Assembly (NCBI GenBank): GCA_036274895.1
Contig: DASUEU010000008.1
Span: 164,582 to 228,581, forward strand
DNA length: 64,000 nt
From: CALMKX01 sp036274895
Lineage (GTDB): Bacteria > Acidobacteriota > Thermoanaerobaculia > Multivoradales > SZUA-115
Direction: 5' to 3'
Shown one piece after another: positions 54,110 to 63,240 of this stretch. The notes beneath the pieces are model-generated. The model was not told where the DNA came from. It saw nothing but the letters and a program-made list of their open reading frames with translations, and ran no database searches. The stretch's first letter is position 1, and every line of letters starts with the position of its first letter. The position numbers were made by a program, and so were the translations under genes.

Positions 54110-56719
54110 ATGCGCGCGACGACCTCGTGGACCGCCGTTCTGCTCCTCGCCGCTTTCGGCTGGACCCTGCCTGCCCTGGGCCAGGACGATCCCTGCGCCT
54201 TCCCGCTGCCCCTGCCATCGAAGATCGGCGAGGCGGCCTTCGAGGCCAAGCTCTACGCCTTCCTCGACAACCTCTGCTACGAGAAGCTGGGCTGGGTTGC
54301 GGACCGCGAGCGGCGAGACACCGGCCCCTGGATCCAGGGCTCGAGCTACGGCAGCCATCCGGCCGTGCGGGTGTGGTACTCGCCCGAGGCCTGGGCGTGG
54401 CTGGAGGGCGGCCGCAAGGGTTCCATCGCCGACGGCGGCCTGATCGTCAAGGCGATGTACAACCCGCCGGCCCGCCACGACAACCCGCTTTCCGGCTGGA
54501 CCTTCATGTCGCGGGACTCCCAGGCCTCCTGGGACGGCTGGTTCTGGGGCTACCACGGCGTGCCCACCGGGGAAGAAGGCACCTCCCTCGACGCCCGCCG
54601 CGCCGAGATCGGCTATCCGGACTCCGGGTTCGGCCTCTACTGCCTCAACTGCCACGCCTCGGCGGACAACGACGACAACACCTACATCACCAAGCGCAAC
54701 GTCGACGGCGAGCCGATGACCTACCTGCTGGTCGACCCCTCGATGAACAACCCCACGGCCGCGACCGAGGACCTGCACCTGGCCAAGGGGGCCAACGCCC
54801 CGCAGATGATGGTGGCGCACCACCGGGCCAAGCCGGACCCGGAGTTCTTGAAGGTCTTCCCCGAGATGAAGCCGGTACCGTTGACCGATGTCGTGCCCTT
54901 CCCCGGCGAAGGTCTCGACAACGTGGTGTCCGGCCCGCCGCCGGCCGGGCCGCAGCAGTTCCTGACCTCCAGCCAGTGCATCGGCTGCCACGACGCCACC
55001 CAGTCGAACGCCGCGCCGCCGAACCTGATCTACCCGGCCCAGGGCAGCGACGGGCCGATCGTCAACCTCTCCCCCTACGGTGAGTGGCGGGCCTCGATGA
55101 TGGGCCTGGCCGGCCGTGACCCGATCTTCTTCGCCCAGCTCGAAAGCGAGCTGGCCCTCCATCCTCAGCACCGGGAGCTGATCCAGAACACCTGCTTCAA
55201 GTGCCACGGCGTGCTGGGCCAACGCCAGTTGGCGATCGACACCGGCGGCAAGGAGACCTTCAAGGAGGAGATGGTCTTCGCCAAGCCGCCGTCTGCACAG
55301 GCCGAGTACGGTGCCCTGGCCCGGGACGGCGTCTCCTGCACGGCCTGCCACCACATCGCCGCGGAGGGGCTCGGCACGCCGTCCACCTTCACCGGCAACT
55401 TCAACGTCGGCCCGGCCAATGAGCTCTACGGCCCCTACGCCGACGTCCAGACCCTGCCCATGGACCACGCCCTGGGCATCACGCCCAAAGAAGGCAAGCA
55501 GATCCAATCGGCGGCCCTCTGCGGCTCCTGCCACGCCATCAAGCTGCCGGTCTTCGACGCCTCGGGCAAACTGGTCAAGGAGACCTTCGAGCAGACCACC
55601 TACCTCGAGTGGCTCAACAGCAACTTCCAAAACGAGGTGCTGCCCTTCGGCTCGACCGTCAAGACCTGCCAGGACTGCCACCTGCCAACGACCTACAACG
55701 ACCAGCAGCTGGCCTACCGCATCGCCAACATCGAGGACGACACTTTCCCCTTCGTCGACAACCGGGCCCCGGACAAGGACCTCAACCTCAAGGTGCGCGA
55801 GCCCTACCACCGCCACATGCTGGCGGGCATCAACCTCTTCGGCATCGAGATGTTCCAGCAGTTCGCCGAGATCCTGGGTATCCGCACGGTGGACCCGATG
55901 GCGACCTGGGGCAACCCGGTGGCGCCGCTGCTGACCGCCGAGCAGTCGATGGTGGAGCTGGCCACCGGGCAGACCGCGCAGCTGACCATCCCCAGCGTGG
56001 CGACCGCCGGCGGCAGCCTGGAGGTCAAGGTCCAGGTGGCGAACCTCGCCGGCCACCACCTGCCCTCGGGCGTGGGCTTCCGCCGCGCCTTTCTGACCTT
56101 CGAGGTGCTGGACGGCGCCGGCAAGGCCTTGTGGACCTCCGGCCGCACCTCGAACCTCGGCCTCTTGCTCGGCCCGGACGGCAACGTGCTGCCCACGGAG
56201 TTCTTCGAGCGCATCGACGGCAAGCAGGTCTACCAGCCCCACTGGGAGGTGATCGAAAGGCAGGACCAGGTGCAGATCTACGAGGAGCTGGTTGCCGATT
56301 GCAGCGGCAACCTGACCACGAGCTTCCTGGCCATCTGCGAGCACGTCAAGGACAACCGCCTGCAGCCTCAAGGCTGGCGCAAGAGCGGCCCCTATGCCGA
56401 TGACACCCGCCCCTGGGGCAGCGCCGAGCGGGACTGCGACTACCGCTTCCGCAAGGACTGCTCCGGCCCCTCGAAGGGCGTGGACGTGGTCACCTACCGC
56501 GTGCCCCAGAGCGCCATCCCGGGCGCGGCCTCGGTGCGGGTCTCCCTCTCCTACCAGGCCATCCCGCCCTACTACCTGAAAGACCGCTTTACCTGGAGCA
56601 AAGGCCCCGACGGCCAGCGCCTCTACGCCTTCGCCAGCTACCTGAACACCAGGAACACCCCGATCGAGGGCTGGAAGATCGGGATCGCGAGCGCGAAGGC
56701 GGCGGTGCCTACCCCCTGA
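54110..56719 (+). CDS. Secreted six-heme c-type cytochrome
   Basis: An 869-residue exported protein (signal peptide about 1-24, ending ALGQ). Six CXXCH heme sites are visible in order: CLNCH, CIGCH, CFKCH, CTACH, CGSCH, CQDCH. The first ~180 residues lack hemes, and the last ~300 form a heme-free, beta-rich domain (GSLEVKVQVANLAGHHLPSG). Such proteins carry electrons in the periplasm or on the outer surface. It stands alone, divergent from the PQQ-type dehydrogenase. I do not recognise a named family. Histidines such as CHH and GHH could be distal heme ligands. Confidence 0.88.
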   Translation: MRATTSWTAVLLLAAFGWTLPALGQDDPCAFPLPLPSKIGEAAFEAKLYAFLDNLCYEKLGWVADRERRDTGPWIQGSSYGSHPAVRVWYSPEAWAWLEGGRKGSIADGGLIVKAMYNPPARHDNPLSGWTFMSRDSQASWDGWFWGYHGVPTGEEGTSLDARRAEIGYPDSGFGLYCLNCHASADNDDNTYITKRNVDGEPMTYLLVDPSMNNPTAATEDLHLAKGANAPQMMVAHHRAKPDPEFLKVFPEMKPVPLTDVVPFPGEGLDNVVSGPPPAGPQQFLTSSQCIGCHDATQSNAAPPNLIYPAQGSDGPIVNLSPYGEWRASMMGLAGRDPIFFAQLESELALHPQHRELIQNTCFKCHGVLGQRQLAIDTGGKETFKEEMVFAKPPSAQAEYGALARDGVSCTACHHIAAEGLGTPSTFTGNFNVGPANELYGPYADVQTLPMDHALGITPKEGKQIQSAALCGSCHAIKLPVFDASGKLVKETFEQTTYLEWLNSNFQNEVLPFGSTVKTCQDCHLPTTYNDQQLAYRIANIEDDTFPFVDNRAPDKDLNLKVREPYHRHMLAGINLFGIEMFQQFAEILGIRTVDPMATWGNPVAPLLTAEQSMVELATGQTAQLTIPSVATAGGSLEVKVQVANLAGHHLPSGVGFRRAFLTFEVLDGAGKALWTSGRTSNLGLLLGPDGNVLPTEFFERIDGKQVYQPHWEVIERQDQVQIYEELVADCSGNLTTSFLAICEHVKDNRLQPQGWRKSGPYADDTRPWGSAERDCDYRFRKDCSGPSKGVDVVTYRVPQSAIPGAASVRVSLSYQAIPPYYLKDRFTWSKGPDGQRLYAFASYLNTRNTPIEGWKIGIASAKAAVPTP

Positions 56720-57050
56720 ACAGCTCCTCCACCGCGAGCGAGAACCCCGGCAGGAGCTCGGGATCCGTGAGCTCCTCGCCGGGGCGGACGATCTGGAGGT
56801 TGGTGAGGGAGCGGTAGGTGAAGACGCGCAGGGAGCGGGGGTCGACGACCCAGACGCGGTCGATGCCGATCGGGAGGTAGTCCTCGAGCTTTGCGTGCCC
56901 GACACCCGCTTCGATCCGGGCCTGAGCAAGACTCACCGGCCGCCCCCTCACGATCCTCCCCTCGATCAGCTCGCAGGGCTCGAGTTCGGGGCGCCGTTCG
57001 AGCTCCTCCCCGGAAACCAGACCTAGGGTCCAAGTCTCGGCCACGGCCAT
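56709..57050 (-). pseudogene. Internally truncated Uma2-family gene
   Basis: An open frame of 113 residues that keeps both ends of a Uma2 protein but lacks the middle. The N-terminal EELERRPELEPCELIEGRIV is followed after only 15 residues by KLEDYLPIGIDRVWVVDPRS, the C-terminal strand of the fold. The ~70-80 residues carrying the active-site Asp and Glu (compare QPDVIYV and LVVEVVSPGS in the complete copy at 47780) are gone, so nuclease activity is unlikely. The reading frame is intact, implying a clean in-frame deletion. Its end overlaps the convergent cytochrome gene by 11 bp. Confidence 0.65.
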
Positions 57051-57168
57051 CGTCCCGCGATTCTACGCGGAGCCCCGGACGAACGCCCCGTGCTACGATC
57101 CCGCTACTTTTTTGGTGTCTCCAGGGCCCTGGGCCCAGAGTTTCGCGCTCCCAGAAAGGACGGGATTT

Positions 57169-59802
57169 ATGCGTCAATGGCCACATCTGACTGTTTTCGC
57201 TCTGCTGCTCGTCGTCTCCCTCCTCTCCCTCCCGTCGGCCCTGCTCGCACAGGAGGACGTGGTCCTCTCCGGCCAGGTGCTGTCGGCCGATGACGGGCTG
57301 CCTCTCCCGGGCGCCACGGTGACGATCCCGGTCCTCGGCCTCTCCGCCACCACCGACGACGACGGCCGCTACAGCTTGACCATTCCGGCCGCGCAGGCCG
57401 TGGGGCAACGCACCGAGGTGACGGTCACCTTCCCCGGCCTCCAGCCCGGCAAGGCCGTGGTCACCCTGGGCCCCGGCGCGGTCAGTCAGGACTTCGCCCT
57501 CGGCCTCTCTTTTCACGAGACCGTGACCGTGGGCTCCCGGGCCGCCGGCGCCGCCGCGCAGGACGCCGTGCCGGTGGACCTCTTCACCCCCGAGCAGATC
57601 GAGCAGAGCGGGGCGAGCGAAACCAATCAGATCATCCAGGCCCTGGCCCCCTCCTTCAATTTCCCCCGCCCCACCATCACCGACGGCACCGACTCGGTGC
57701 GCCCGGCCACCCTGCGCGCCCTGGGGCCGGACCAGATGTTGGTGCTGATCAACGGCAAGCGCCGGCACACCAGCGCCCTGGTGCACTTGAACGGCTCGAT
57801 CGGCAAGGGCTCGACCGGCGTGGACTTGAACGCCATCCCGGCCTCGGCGATTTCTCGCATCGAGATCCTGCGTGACGGCGCCGCCGCCCAGTACGGCTCG
57901 GACGCCATCGCCGGGGTGATCAACATCGTGCTCAAGTCGGGTGCCTCGGACAGCGAGATCAACCTCAAGGGGGGCGCCACCACCCACAGCGACGGTGAGC
58001 TGGCGGACGTGAGCCTCGAGAAGGGCTTCGCGATCGGCCGCGGCTCCCTCTTCGCCACCCTCGAGTACCGCGATCGGGCGGCAACCAATCGCGCCGGCCC
58101 GGACCCGCGGCCGCAGGGCTCGGTCAACCCGGTCGAGCAGCCCAACCACCATTGGGGCGACGCCGAGACCACCGACCTGATGGGCTTCTTCAACGCCGAG
58201 GCCCCGCTCAACGCGGCCGACAGCGTGTGGTTCTACGCCTTCGGTGGCGGCGCGCGGCGCGAGGGCAGCCACGGTGGCTTCTACCGCCGCGGTCTCGACG
58301 ACCGCAACCACCCCGCGATCTACCCGGACGGCTTCCTGCCCCTGATCGAGCCGGTGGTCACCGACCTGTCGCTCTCGACCGGCGTGCGCGGCGAGCTGGC
58401 GAAGTGGTTCTTCGACTTCTCGACCCAGTGGGCCGACAACGAGTTCGAGTTCAACGTCGCCAACAGCTTGAACGCCTCCCTCGGCCCCACGATCCCCCCC
58501 AACCAGACCGAGTTCTACGCCGGCACCCTGGGCGCCGACCAGTGGGTGACCAACCTCGACTTCAGCCGCGCCTTCGACATCGGCCTCGCCGGCCCTCTGA
58601 ACGTGGCCCTGGGCGCCGAGTACCGCCGCGAGGGCTACCGCATCGAGGCCGGTGAGCCCGCCTCCTACATCGACGGCGGCCTGCCCAACCAGTTCGGCGG
58701 CCGGGCGGCTCCGGGGGCCCAGGTCTTCCCCGGTTTCCGGCCGGACAACGAGCTCGACGAGTCCCGCGGCAACGTCGGCCTCTACGTCGATCTCGAGGGC
58801 GACATCACCAAGATGCTGCGCGTCGGCCTCGCCGGCCGCTTCGAGGACTACGACGACTTCGGCTCGACCAGCGACTACAAGCTCACCCTGCGCTTCCAGC
58901 CCCTCGATTCCCTGGTGCTGCGCGGCGCTGCCTCCACCGGCTTCCGCGCCCCCTCGCTGGCGCAGTCCTACTTCAACTCGGTGGCCACCAACTTCCTGGC
59001 CGTGGGCGGCGTGCTGATGCCCTTCGAGGTCGGCACCTTCCCGGTCGACAGCCCGGTGGCCCGGGCCCTGGGCGCCACCACCTTGAAGCCCGAGGAGTCC
59101 GATCACCTCTCGGCCGGAGTGGTCTGGACGCCGATCGAGAACCTCGAGCTGTCCGCGGACCTCTACCGCATCGACATCGAGGACCGGGTGGTGCTCTCCG
59201 GCAACTTCACCGGCCCCCAGGTACAGCCGCTGCTGGCGCCCTTCAACGTCACCGGCGCCCGCTTCTTCACCAACGCCATCGACACCAAGACGGAGGGCTA
59301 CGACCTCTCGGCCTCCTATTCGTTCCGGCCCGGCGGGCATGGCACCCTGCGGCTGGCCGCCGCCTACAACTCTTCGGAGAACGAGATCGTGGGCGAGGTG
59401 CAGACGCCGCCTCAGCTCGCGGGCCTGGAGCAGGTGCTGTTCGACGCGGTGGAGCGCCGGCGCATCGAGTGCGGCCAGCCCGAGGACAACCTGCGGCTGA
59501 CGAGTGACTGGTCCGGGGATCGGCTCTTCGGCACCCTGCGCCTGCACCGCTACGGCGCCTACTGCCAGGTGGACCGGCAGGTGGTGCCGCAGGAGTTCGA
59601 GGCCGAGTGGCTGACCGACCTCGAGGTCGGCTGGCGCTTCGACCTGCTCCAGGTGGCGTTGGGCGCCCAGAACCTCTTCGATACCTTCCCCGACCGCAAC
59701 CTGCCCGCCAACTCCAACCTGGGGATCTTCACCTACCCCAGCCACTCGCCCTTCGGCTTCAACGGGCGCTTCGTCTATGCGCGGGTGAAGGTGCGGATCT
59801 AG
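57169..59802 (+). CDS. TonB-dependent outer membrane receptor
   Basis: An 877-residue outer membrane channel for active uptake. A signal peptide (about 1-27, ending LLAQ) is followed by a carboxypeptidase-regulatory-like domain (VLSGQVLSADDGLPLPGATV, 30-105), then the plug (VDLFTPEQIEQSGASETNQI, RIEILRDGAAAQYGSDAIAG) and a 22-strand barrel with RGAASTGFRAPSLAQSY and LKPEESDHLSAGVVW. The C-terminal strand is RFVYARVKVRI. The ligand is unknown. ATG 57169 has AAAGGA upstream. It stands alone; a hairpin at 59816 follows. Confidence 0.93.
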   Translation: MRQWPHLTVFALLLVVSLLSLPSALLAQEDVVLSGQVLSADDGLPLPGATVTIPVLGLSATTDDDGRYSLTIPAAQAVGQRTEVTVTFPGLQPGKAVVTLGPGAVSQDFALGLSFHETVTVGSRAAGAAAQDAVPVDLFTPEQIEQSGASETNQIIQALAPSFNFPRPTITDGTDSVRPATLRALGPDQMLVLINGKRRHTSALVHLNGSIGKGSTGVDLNAIPASAISRIEILRDGAAAQYGSDAIAGVINIVLKSGASDSEINLKGGATTHSDGELADVSLEKGFAIGRGSLFATLEYRDRAATNRAGPDPRPQGSVNPVEQPNHHWGDAETTDLMGFFNAEAPLNAADSVWFYAFGGGARREGSHGGFYRRGLDDRNHPAIYPDGFLPLIEPVVTDLSLSTGVRGELAKWFFDFSTQWADNEFEFNVANSLNASLGPTIPPNQTEFYAGTLGADQWVTNLDFSRAFDIGLAGPLNVALGAEYRREGYRIEAGEPASYIDGGLPNQFGGRAAPGAQVFPGFRPDNELDESRGNVGLYVDLEGDITKMLRVGLAGRFEDYDDFGSTSDYKLTLRFQPLDSLVLRGAASTGFRAPSLAQSYFNSVATNFLAVGGVLMPFEVGTFPVDSPVARALGATTLKPEESDHLSAGVVWTPIENLELSADLYRIDIEDRVVLSGNFTGPQVQPLLAPFNVTGARFFTNAIDTKTEGYDLSASYSFRPGGHGTLRLAAAYNSSENEIVGEVQTPPQLAGLEQVLFDAVERRRIECGQPEDNLRLTSDWSGDRLFGTLRLHRYGAYCQVDRQVVPQEFEAEWLTDLEVGWRFDLLQVALGAQNLFDTFPDRNLPANSNLGIFTYPSHSPFGFNGRFVYARVKVRI

Positions 59803-59815
59803 GCCACCGAGGTGC

Positions 59816-59836
59816 GGCGAGCCGGGGGAGCTCGCC
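59816..59836 (+). terminator. Hairpin after the TonB receptor gene
   Basis: A perfect 7-bp stem GGCGAGC/GCTCGCC with a 7-nt loop, 13 bp after the stop. There is no T-run, so it may be a repeat-type hairpin rather than a true terminator. Confidence 0.45.
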
Positions 59837-59918
59837 CTACGCCTGGGCGCCCTCCGGCTCGACCGCGAGACCATGATCCGCGTCTTCGACTGGGACCCGG
59901 AGATCCACGGGTACTGAG

Positions 59919-60728
59919 ATGGCTGCTCTGCGGGGGCTGGTAGTCCCATCGCCCCCTCCCTTCCACCGCTACGTCGCCATCGGCGACAGCTCGACCGAGG
60001 GGCTGATCGACCCGGACGGGGTGGGGGGCTATCGGGGCTGGGCGAACCGGTTGGCGGAGCGGATCGCTACCGTGCAGGGCGGGCTTCTCTACGCCAACCT
60101 CGGCATCCGCGGCCGGCGGACGCGGCAGATCCTCGACCTGCAGCTGCCCCGGGCCCTGGCCCTCGAGCCCGACCTGGTGACCCTCTTCTGCGGCACCAAT
60201 GACGTGATCGGCCGCCGCTTCGAGGCGGCCGTGGTGGCCGCGGACGTTGAGGCGATGCAGCGGGCGCTGGTCAGGGCCGGCGCCACCGTGCTCACCTTCA
60301 CCCTGCCCGATCTCGCCCCCGTCATGCCCCTCGCAAAACGGCTGGCACCTCGGGTGCGCGAGCTCAATGACGCCCTGCGGGCCACCGCCGCGGCCACCGG
60401 CGCCTTGCTGGTGGACTTCGAGGCCTTTCCAATAGCCTCGGATCCTCGGCTCTGGCACGAAGACCGGCTGCACGCCAACGCCCTGGGCCACGAACGTATC
60501 GCCGCCGCCCTCGCCCAGGCCCTCGGCCTGCCCGGAGCGGATGGGACCTGGGCCGAGCCCCTGCCGGCGCTACCGGCTCCCACCCGCGTCGAACGGCTGG
60601 CTGCCGAGCTGGCCTGGATGCGCCGCTACCTGCTGCCGTGGCTCTGGCGCCACTTCCGGGGTCGTTCCACCGGCGACGGCCTCGCGGCCAAGCGCCCCGA
60701 CCTGGCACCCGTCACACCTTGCGGGTAG
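59919..60728 (+). CDS. SGNH/GDSL-family hydrolase
   Basis: A 269-residue esterase-fold protein without a signal peptide. Block I is AIGDSSTEGLID with Ser24 as nucleophile; block II Gly lies in NLGIRGRRTRQ, block III is FCGTNDVI with the oxyanion Asn, and block V is DRLHANALGH with the Asp-x-x-His pair. The C-terminal ~50 residues, basic and Trp-rich (WMRRYLLPWLWRHFRGR), extend beyond the core and may bind membrane or nucleic acid. The substrate is unknown. The TAG stop is the first part of a GGGGCGCGG hairpin. Confidence 0.92.
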   Translation: MAALRGLVVPSPPPFHRYVAIGDSSTEGLIDPDGVGGYRGWANRLAERIATVQGGLLYANLGIRGRRTRQILDLQLPRALALEPDLVTLFCGTNDVIGRRFEAAVVAADVEAMQRALVRAGATVLTFTLPDLAPVMPLAKRLAPRVRELNDALRATAAATGALLVDFEAFPIASDPRLWHEDRLHANALGHERIAAALAQALGLPGADGTWAEPLPALPAPTRVERLAAELAWMRRYLLPWLWRHFRGRSTGDGLAAKRPDLAPVTPCG

Positions 60729-60748
60729 GGGCGCGGGAACCGCGCCCC
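60728..60748 (+). terminator. TAGGGGC-type hairpin at the SGNH gene stop
   Basis: GGGGCGCGG-GAA-CCGCGCCCC is a perfect 9-bp stem with a 3-nt loop. Its first G is the last base of the TAG stop. Similar hairpins stand at 22825 and 36766. Confidence 0.6.
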
Positions 60749-60753
60749 TGCTC

Positions 60754-60804
60754 TTGACATCGCCCAACTCGATGCCTACCATATAACTGTATGGTTAAAC
60801 AGTT
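60754..60804 (+). promoter_or_regulatory. Promoter and overlapping dyad operators of the RND efflux operon
   Basis: TTGACA at 60754-60759 is followed 17 bp later by the weak box TACCAT (60777); TATAAC stands at 60782 with a longer spacer. Two dyads overlap here: ACCATA (60778-60783)/TATGGT (60790-60795) and AACTGT (60785-60790)/ACAGTT (60799-60804). Both include the ATG at 60791. This fits a TetR-type repressor site, though no regulator gene is adjacent. Confidence 0.5.
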
Positions 60805-62164
60805 CTCACCCACCGTGCTCTTCTCCCTCACCCTGCTCCTCGTCACGGGGCACGCCGGGGCCGAGTCGCCGCCTCTCGAGCTCGGCGAGGCCATGGCCCG
60901 CGGCCGCGCCCGGGCGCCGGAGGTGGAGGCCGCCCGCCAGCGCGAGGAGGCGGCTCAGGCCCGCATCATCGAGGCCGGCTCCTACCGCAAGCCCCAGGTT
61001 CGCCTGTCCGAGACCTGGGCGCGCACCGACTCCCCGGCCGAGGCCTTCGCCTTCCAGCTCAACCAGGAGCGCTTCTCCTTCCCGGCCTTCGCGGCCTCCG
61101 ACCCCAACGATCCCGACGCCCTCTCGACCGCCATCACCCGCGTCGAGGTGGAGATCCCCCTGTGGACCGGCGGCGAGATCACGACCCGCATCCGCCAGGC
61201 GCGGCTGGCCGCCGAGGCCGCCGGCAAGGTGACGGCGGGTAGCGGCGATCGCGCCGCCCTCGCGGCGGCCGAGGCCTGGCTCTTCCTGGAGCAGGCTCGC
61301 GAGCAGCTGGCGCTGCTCGAGCAGGCCCGCGAGGCCCTCGCCGGCCACGTCGAGCTGGCCCGCGCCTACACCGAGCAGGGGATGCTGGTGCGCTCCGAGC
61401 TGCTCCGCGCGGAGGTCGAGCTGGCCCGCATGGACGATCTGCTGGCGGAGATGCGCGGCCGCACCGAGATCGCCGAGGCGGGGCTGGCGTTCCGGCTGGC
61501 CGAGCCCCTGGCAGCGAGCTTCGAGCTCGCTCCCCTGGCCCCGCCACCGCCCCTGGCGGAGGATCTCGCCGCCTGGCTCGGCACGGTCGAGACGCGGCCG
61601 GACCTCGCCGCCGCCCGCACCTTGCTCGCCGCCGGTGAGCTCGAGGCGCGGGCGCGCAAGGCCCGACTCTTCCCCCGCATCGGCATCGCCGCCCGGCACG
61701 ACCGGGTAGACGACCAGCTCTTCGGCAGCCACGGCGAGTCGACCACCGTGATGGCTCTCGCCACCTACGACCTGTTCACCGGCGGCCGGAACAAGGCGGC
61801 CATCGCCGCCGCCGAGGCCGAGGCCGCGGCCGGGCGCACCGAGGTGGCCCGCTTCGAGGAAGGAGCGCGCCTCGAGGTCGAGCAGAGCTTCGAGGCCGCC
61901 AAGGCCGCTTATGCCCGGCTGGCCACCGCCGGCAGCGCCATCGCGGCCGCCGACGAGGCCCTGCGCATCACCGAAGAGCGCTTCCGCTCCGGCGTGGCCA
62001 AGACCCTCGACGTACTCGACGCCGTCACCGCCCGCCGCGAAGCCGCGGCCCGCGAAGTCACCGCCCGCGTGGACGCCCATCTCGCCCTGCTCCGCTTGAG
62101 CGTGGCTGCCGGCCGCGCCCCCGAAAGTGTCCTCTCTGCCATGAATCCCGGAGGTACGCCGTGA
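60791..62164 (+). CDS. TolC-family outer membrane efflux protein
   Basis: The outer membrane channel of a tripartite pump. The 457 residues begin with a signal peptide (about 1-25, FSLTLLLVTGHAGA) and consist of two OEP repeats, mostly Ala/Glu/Arg-rich long helices (EAARQREEAAQARIIEAGSY; VARFEEGARLEVEQSFEAAK). The typical start is LGEAMARGRARAPEVEAARQ and a strand segment reads ATYDLFTGGRNKAAI. It is the first gene of the operon. Its stop overlaps the next GTG (GTGA), coupling it to the adaptor. Confidence 0.93.
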   Translation: MVKQFSPTVLFSLTLLLVTGHAGAESPPLELGEAMARGRARAPEVEAARQREEAAQARIIEAGSYRKPQVRLSETWARTDSPAEAFAFQLNQERFSFPAFAASDPNDPDALSTAITRVEVEIPLWTGGEITTRIRQARLAAEAAGKVTAGSGDRAALAAAEAWLFLEQAREQLALLEQAREALAGHVELARAYTEQGMLVRSELLRAEVELARMDDLLAEMRGRTEIAEAGLAFRLAEPLAASFELAPLAPPPPLAEDLAAWLGTVETRPDLAAARTLLAAGELEARARKARLFPRIGIAARHDRVDDQLFGSHGESTTVMALATYDLFTGGRNKAAIAAAEAEAAAGRTEVARFEEGARLEVEQSFEAAKAAYARLATAGSAIAAADEALRITEERFRSGVAKTLDVLDAVTARREAAAREVTARVDAHLALLRLSVAAGRAPESVLSAMNPGGTP

Positions 62165-63240
62165 AGATTCGATCGTTGAGCGCCGCCGCGGCCCTCTTCT
62201 TCGTAGCCGCCTGCGGCCGCCACGAGCCCCAGGCCCCGCCCCCCGATGCCGGGAGGATCGCCGCCCCCCTGGCCACGGCTGAGCGCCTGGCCCTGCCCCA
62301 GCGCACCGAGGTGGCCGGCACCGTGGTCGCCGAGAAGGTGACCGCGGTCTCGAGCCGGGTGATGGCGGTGGTGACCGCTGTGCCGGTGGAGCTGGGGGAG
62401 ACCGTCGCGGCCGGCGCTACCCTGGTGGTGATCGACCCGACCTCGGCCCAGGGCCAGCTCGGCTCGGCCCAGGGCGCTCTCGCCCAGGCCCGGGCCGCGC
62501 TCAGCCTCGCCGAGCGCAACCTGCAGCGCTTCACCGCTCTGGCCCAGACCCAGGCCGCCTCGGAGCTGGAGCTGGACCTCGCCCGCACCCAGTACGAGCA
62601 GGCCCAGGGCGCCGTGGCCCAGGCCGAGGGGGCCGTGGCCGCAGCGGCGTCGGTGGCGCGGGAGTCCCGCGTGGTGGCTCCCTTCGCCGCCCGGGTGTCC
62701 GCGCGCATGGTCGAGGTGGGCGATCTCGCCACCCCGGGCCGGCCGCTGCTGCAACTCGAGTCCCTCGCCGGGCGAAGGGTGCAGGTCTCGGTGCCCGAGG
62801 GCCTGGTCGGCGCCTCCAAGCTGATCGTGGGCTCCCTGGTGCCGGTGCGCCTGGACGCCTTCCCGGACCGCGGTGAGCTGGCCGGCCGGGTGGTCGAGAC
62901 CAGCCCCGGGCCCGATCCCCTGACCCACTCCTACACCGTCAAGGTGGCGATCGAAGACGCCGCGGTGCCCTCCGGGGCCGCCGCCCGCGTCGTCCTCGCC
63001 ACCGGGGAGCGGCCTACCGTGGTGGTGCCGGAGCGCTCCCTGATCCACCACGGCGGCCTGACCTTGGTGGTGGTGCGCGACGCTTCCGGCCGCGCCTGGT
63101 CGCGGGTCGTGACCACCGGCGAGAAGCTCGCCGGCGGGCGCGTCGAGGTCCTCTCCGGCCTCGCCGGTGGCGAGACCCTGCTGCTCGACCTTGCCGCGGC
63201 GCCACCGGCCGGAGCCCTGGTGGAGGAGGTGCCCTCGTGA
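62161..63240 (+). CDS. RND efflux periplasmic adaptor (membrane fusion protein), lipoprotein
   Basis: Joins the RND pump to TolC. The 359-residue protein has a lipobox (ALFFVAAC, Cys18), then the lipoyl/barrel-sandwich halves (TAVSSRVMAVVTAVPVELGE and ESRVVAPFAARVSARMVEVG) around an Ala/Gln-rich coiled-coil hairpin (90-155). The beta-barrel follows (VSVPEGLVGASKLIVGSLVP), then a membrane-proximal domain (VVPERSLIHHGGLTLVVVRD). GTG start in a 4-bp overlap with the TolC-like gene, and GTGA overlap with the pump gene. Confidence 0.94.
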   Translation: MKIRSLSAAAALFFVAACGRHEPQAPPPDAGRIAAPLATAERLALPQRTEVAGTVVAEKVTAVSSRVMAVVTAVPVELGETVAAGATLVVIDPTSAQGQLGSAQGALAQARAALSLAERNLQRFTALAQTQAASELELDLARTQYEQAQGAVAQAEGAVAAAASVARESRVVAPFAARVSARMVEVGDLATPGRPLLQLESLAGRRVQVSVPEGLVGASKLIVGSLVPVRLDAFPDRGELAGRVVETSPGPDPLTHSYTVKVAIEDAAVPSGAAARVVLATGERPTVVVPERSLIHHGGLTLVVVRDASGRAWSRVVTTGEKLAGGRVEVLSGLAGGETLLLDLAAAPPAGALVEEVPS

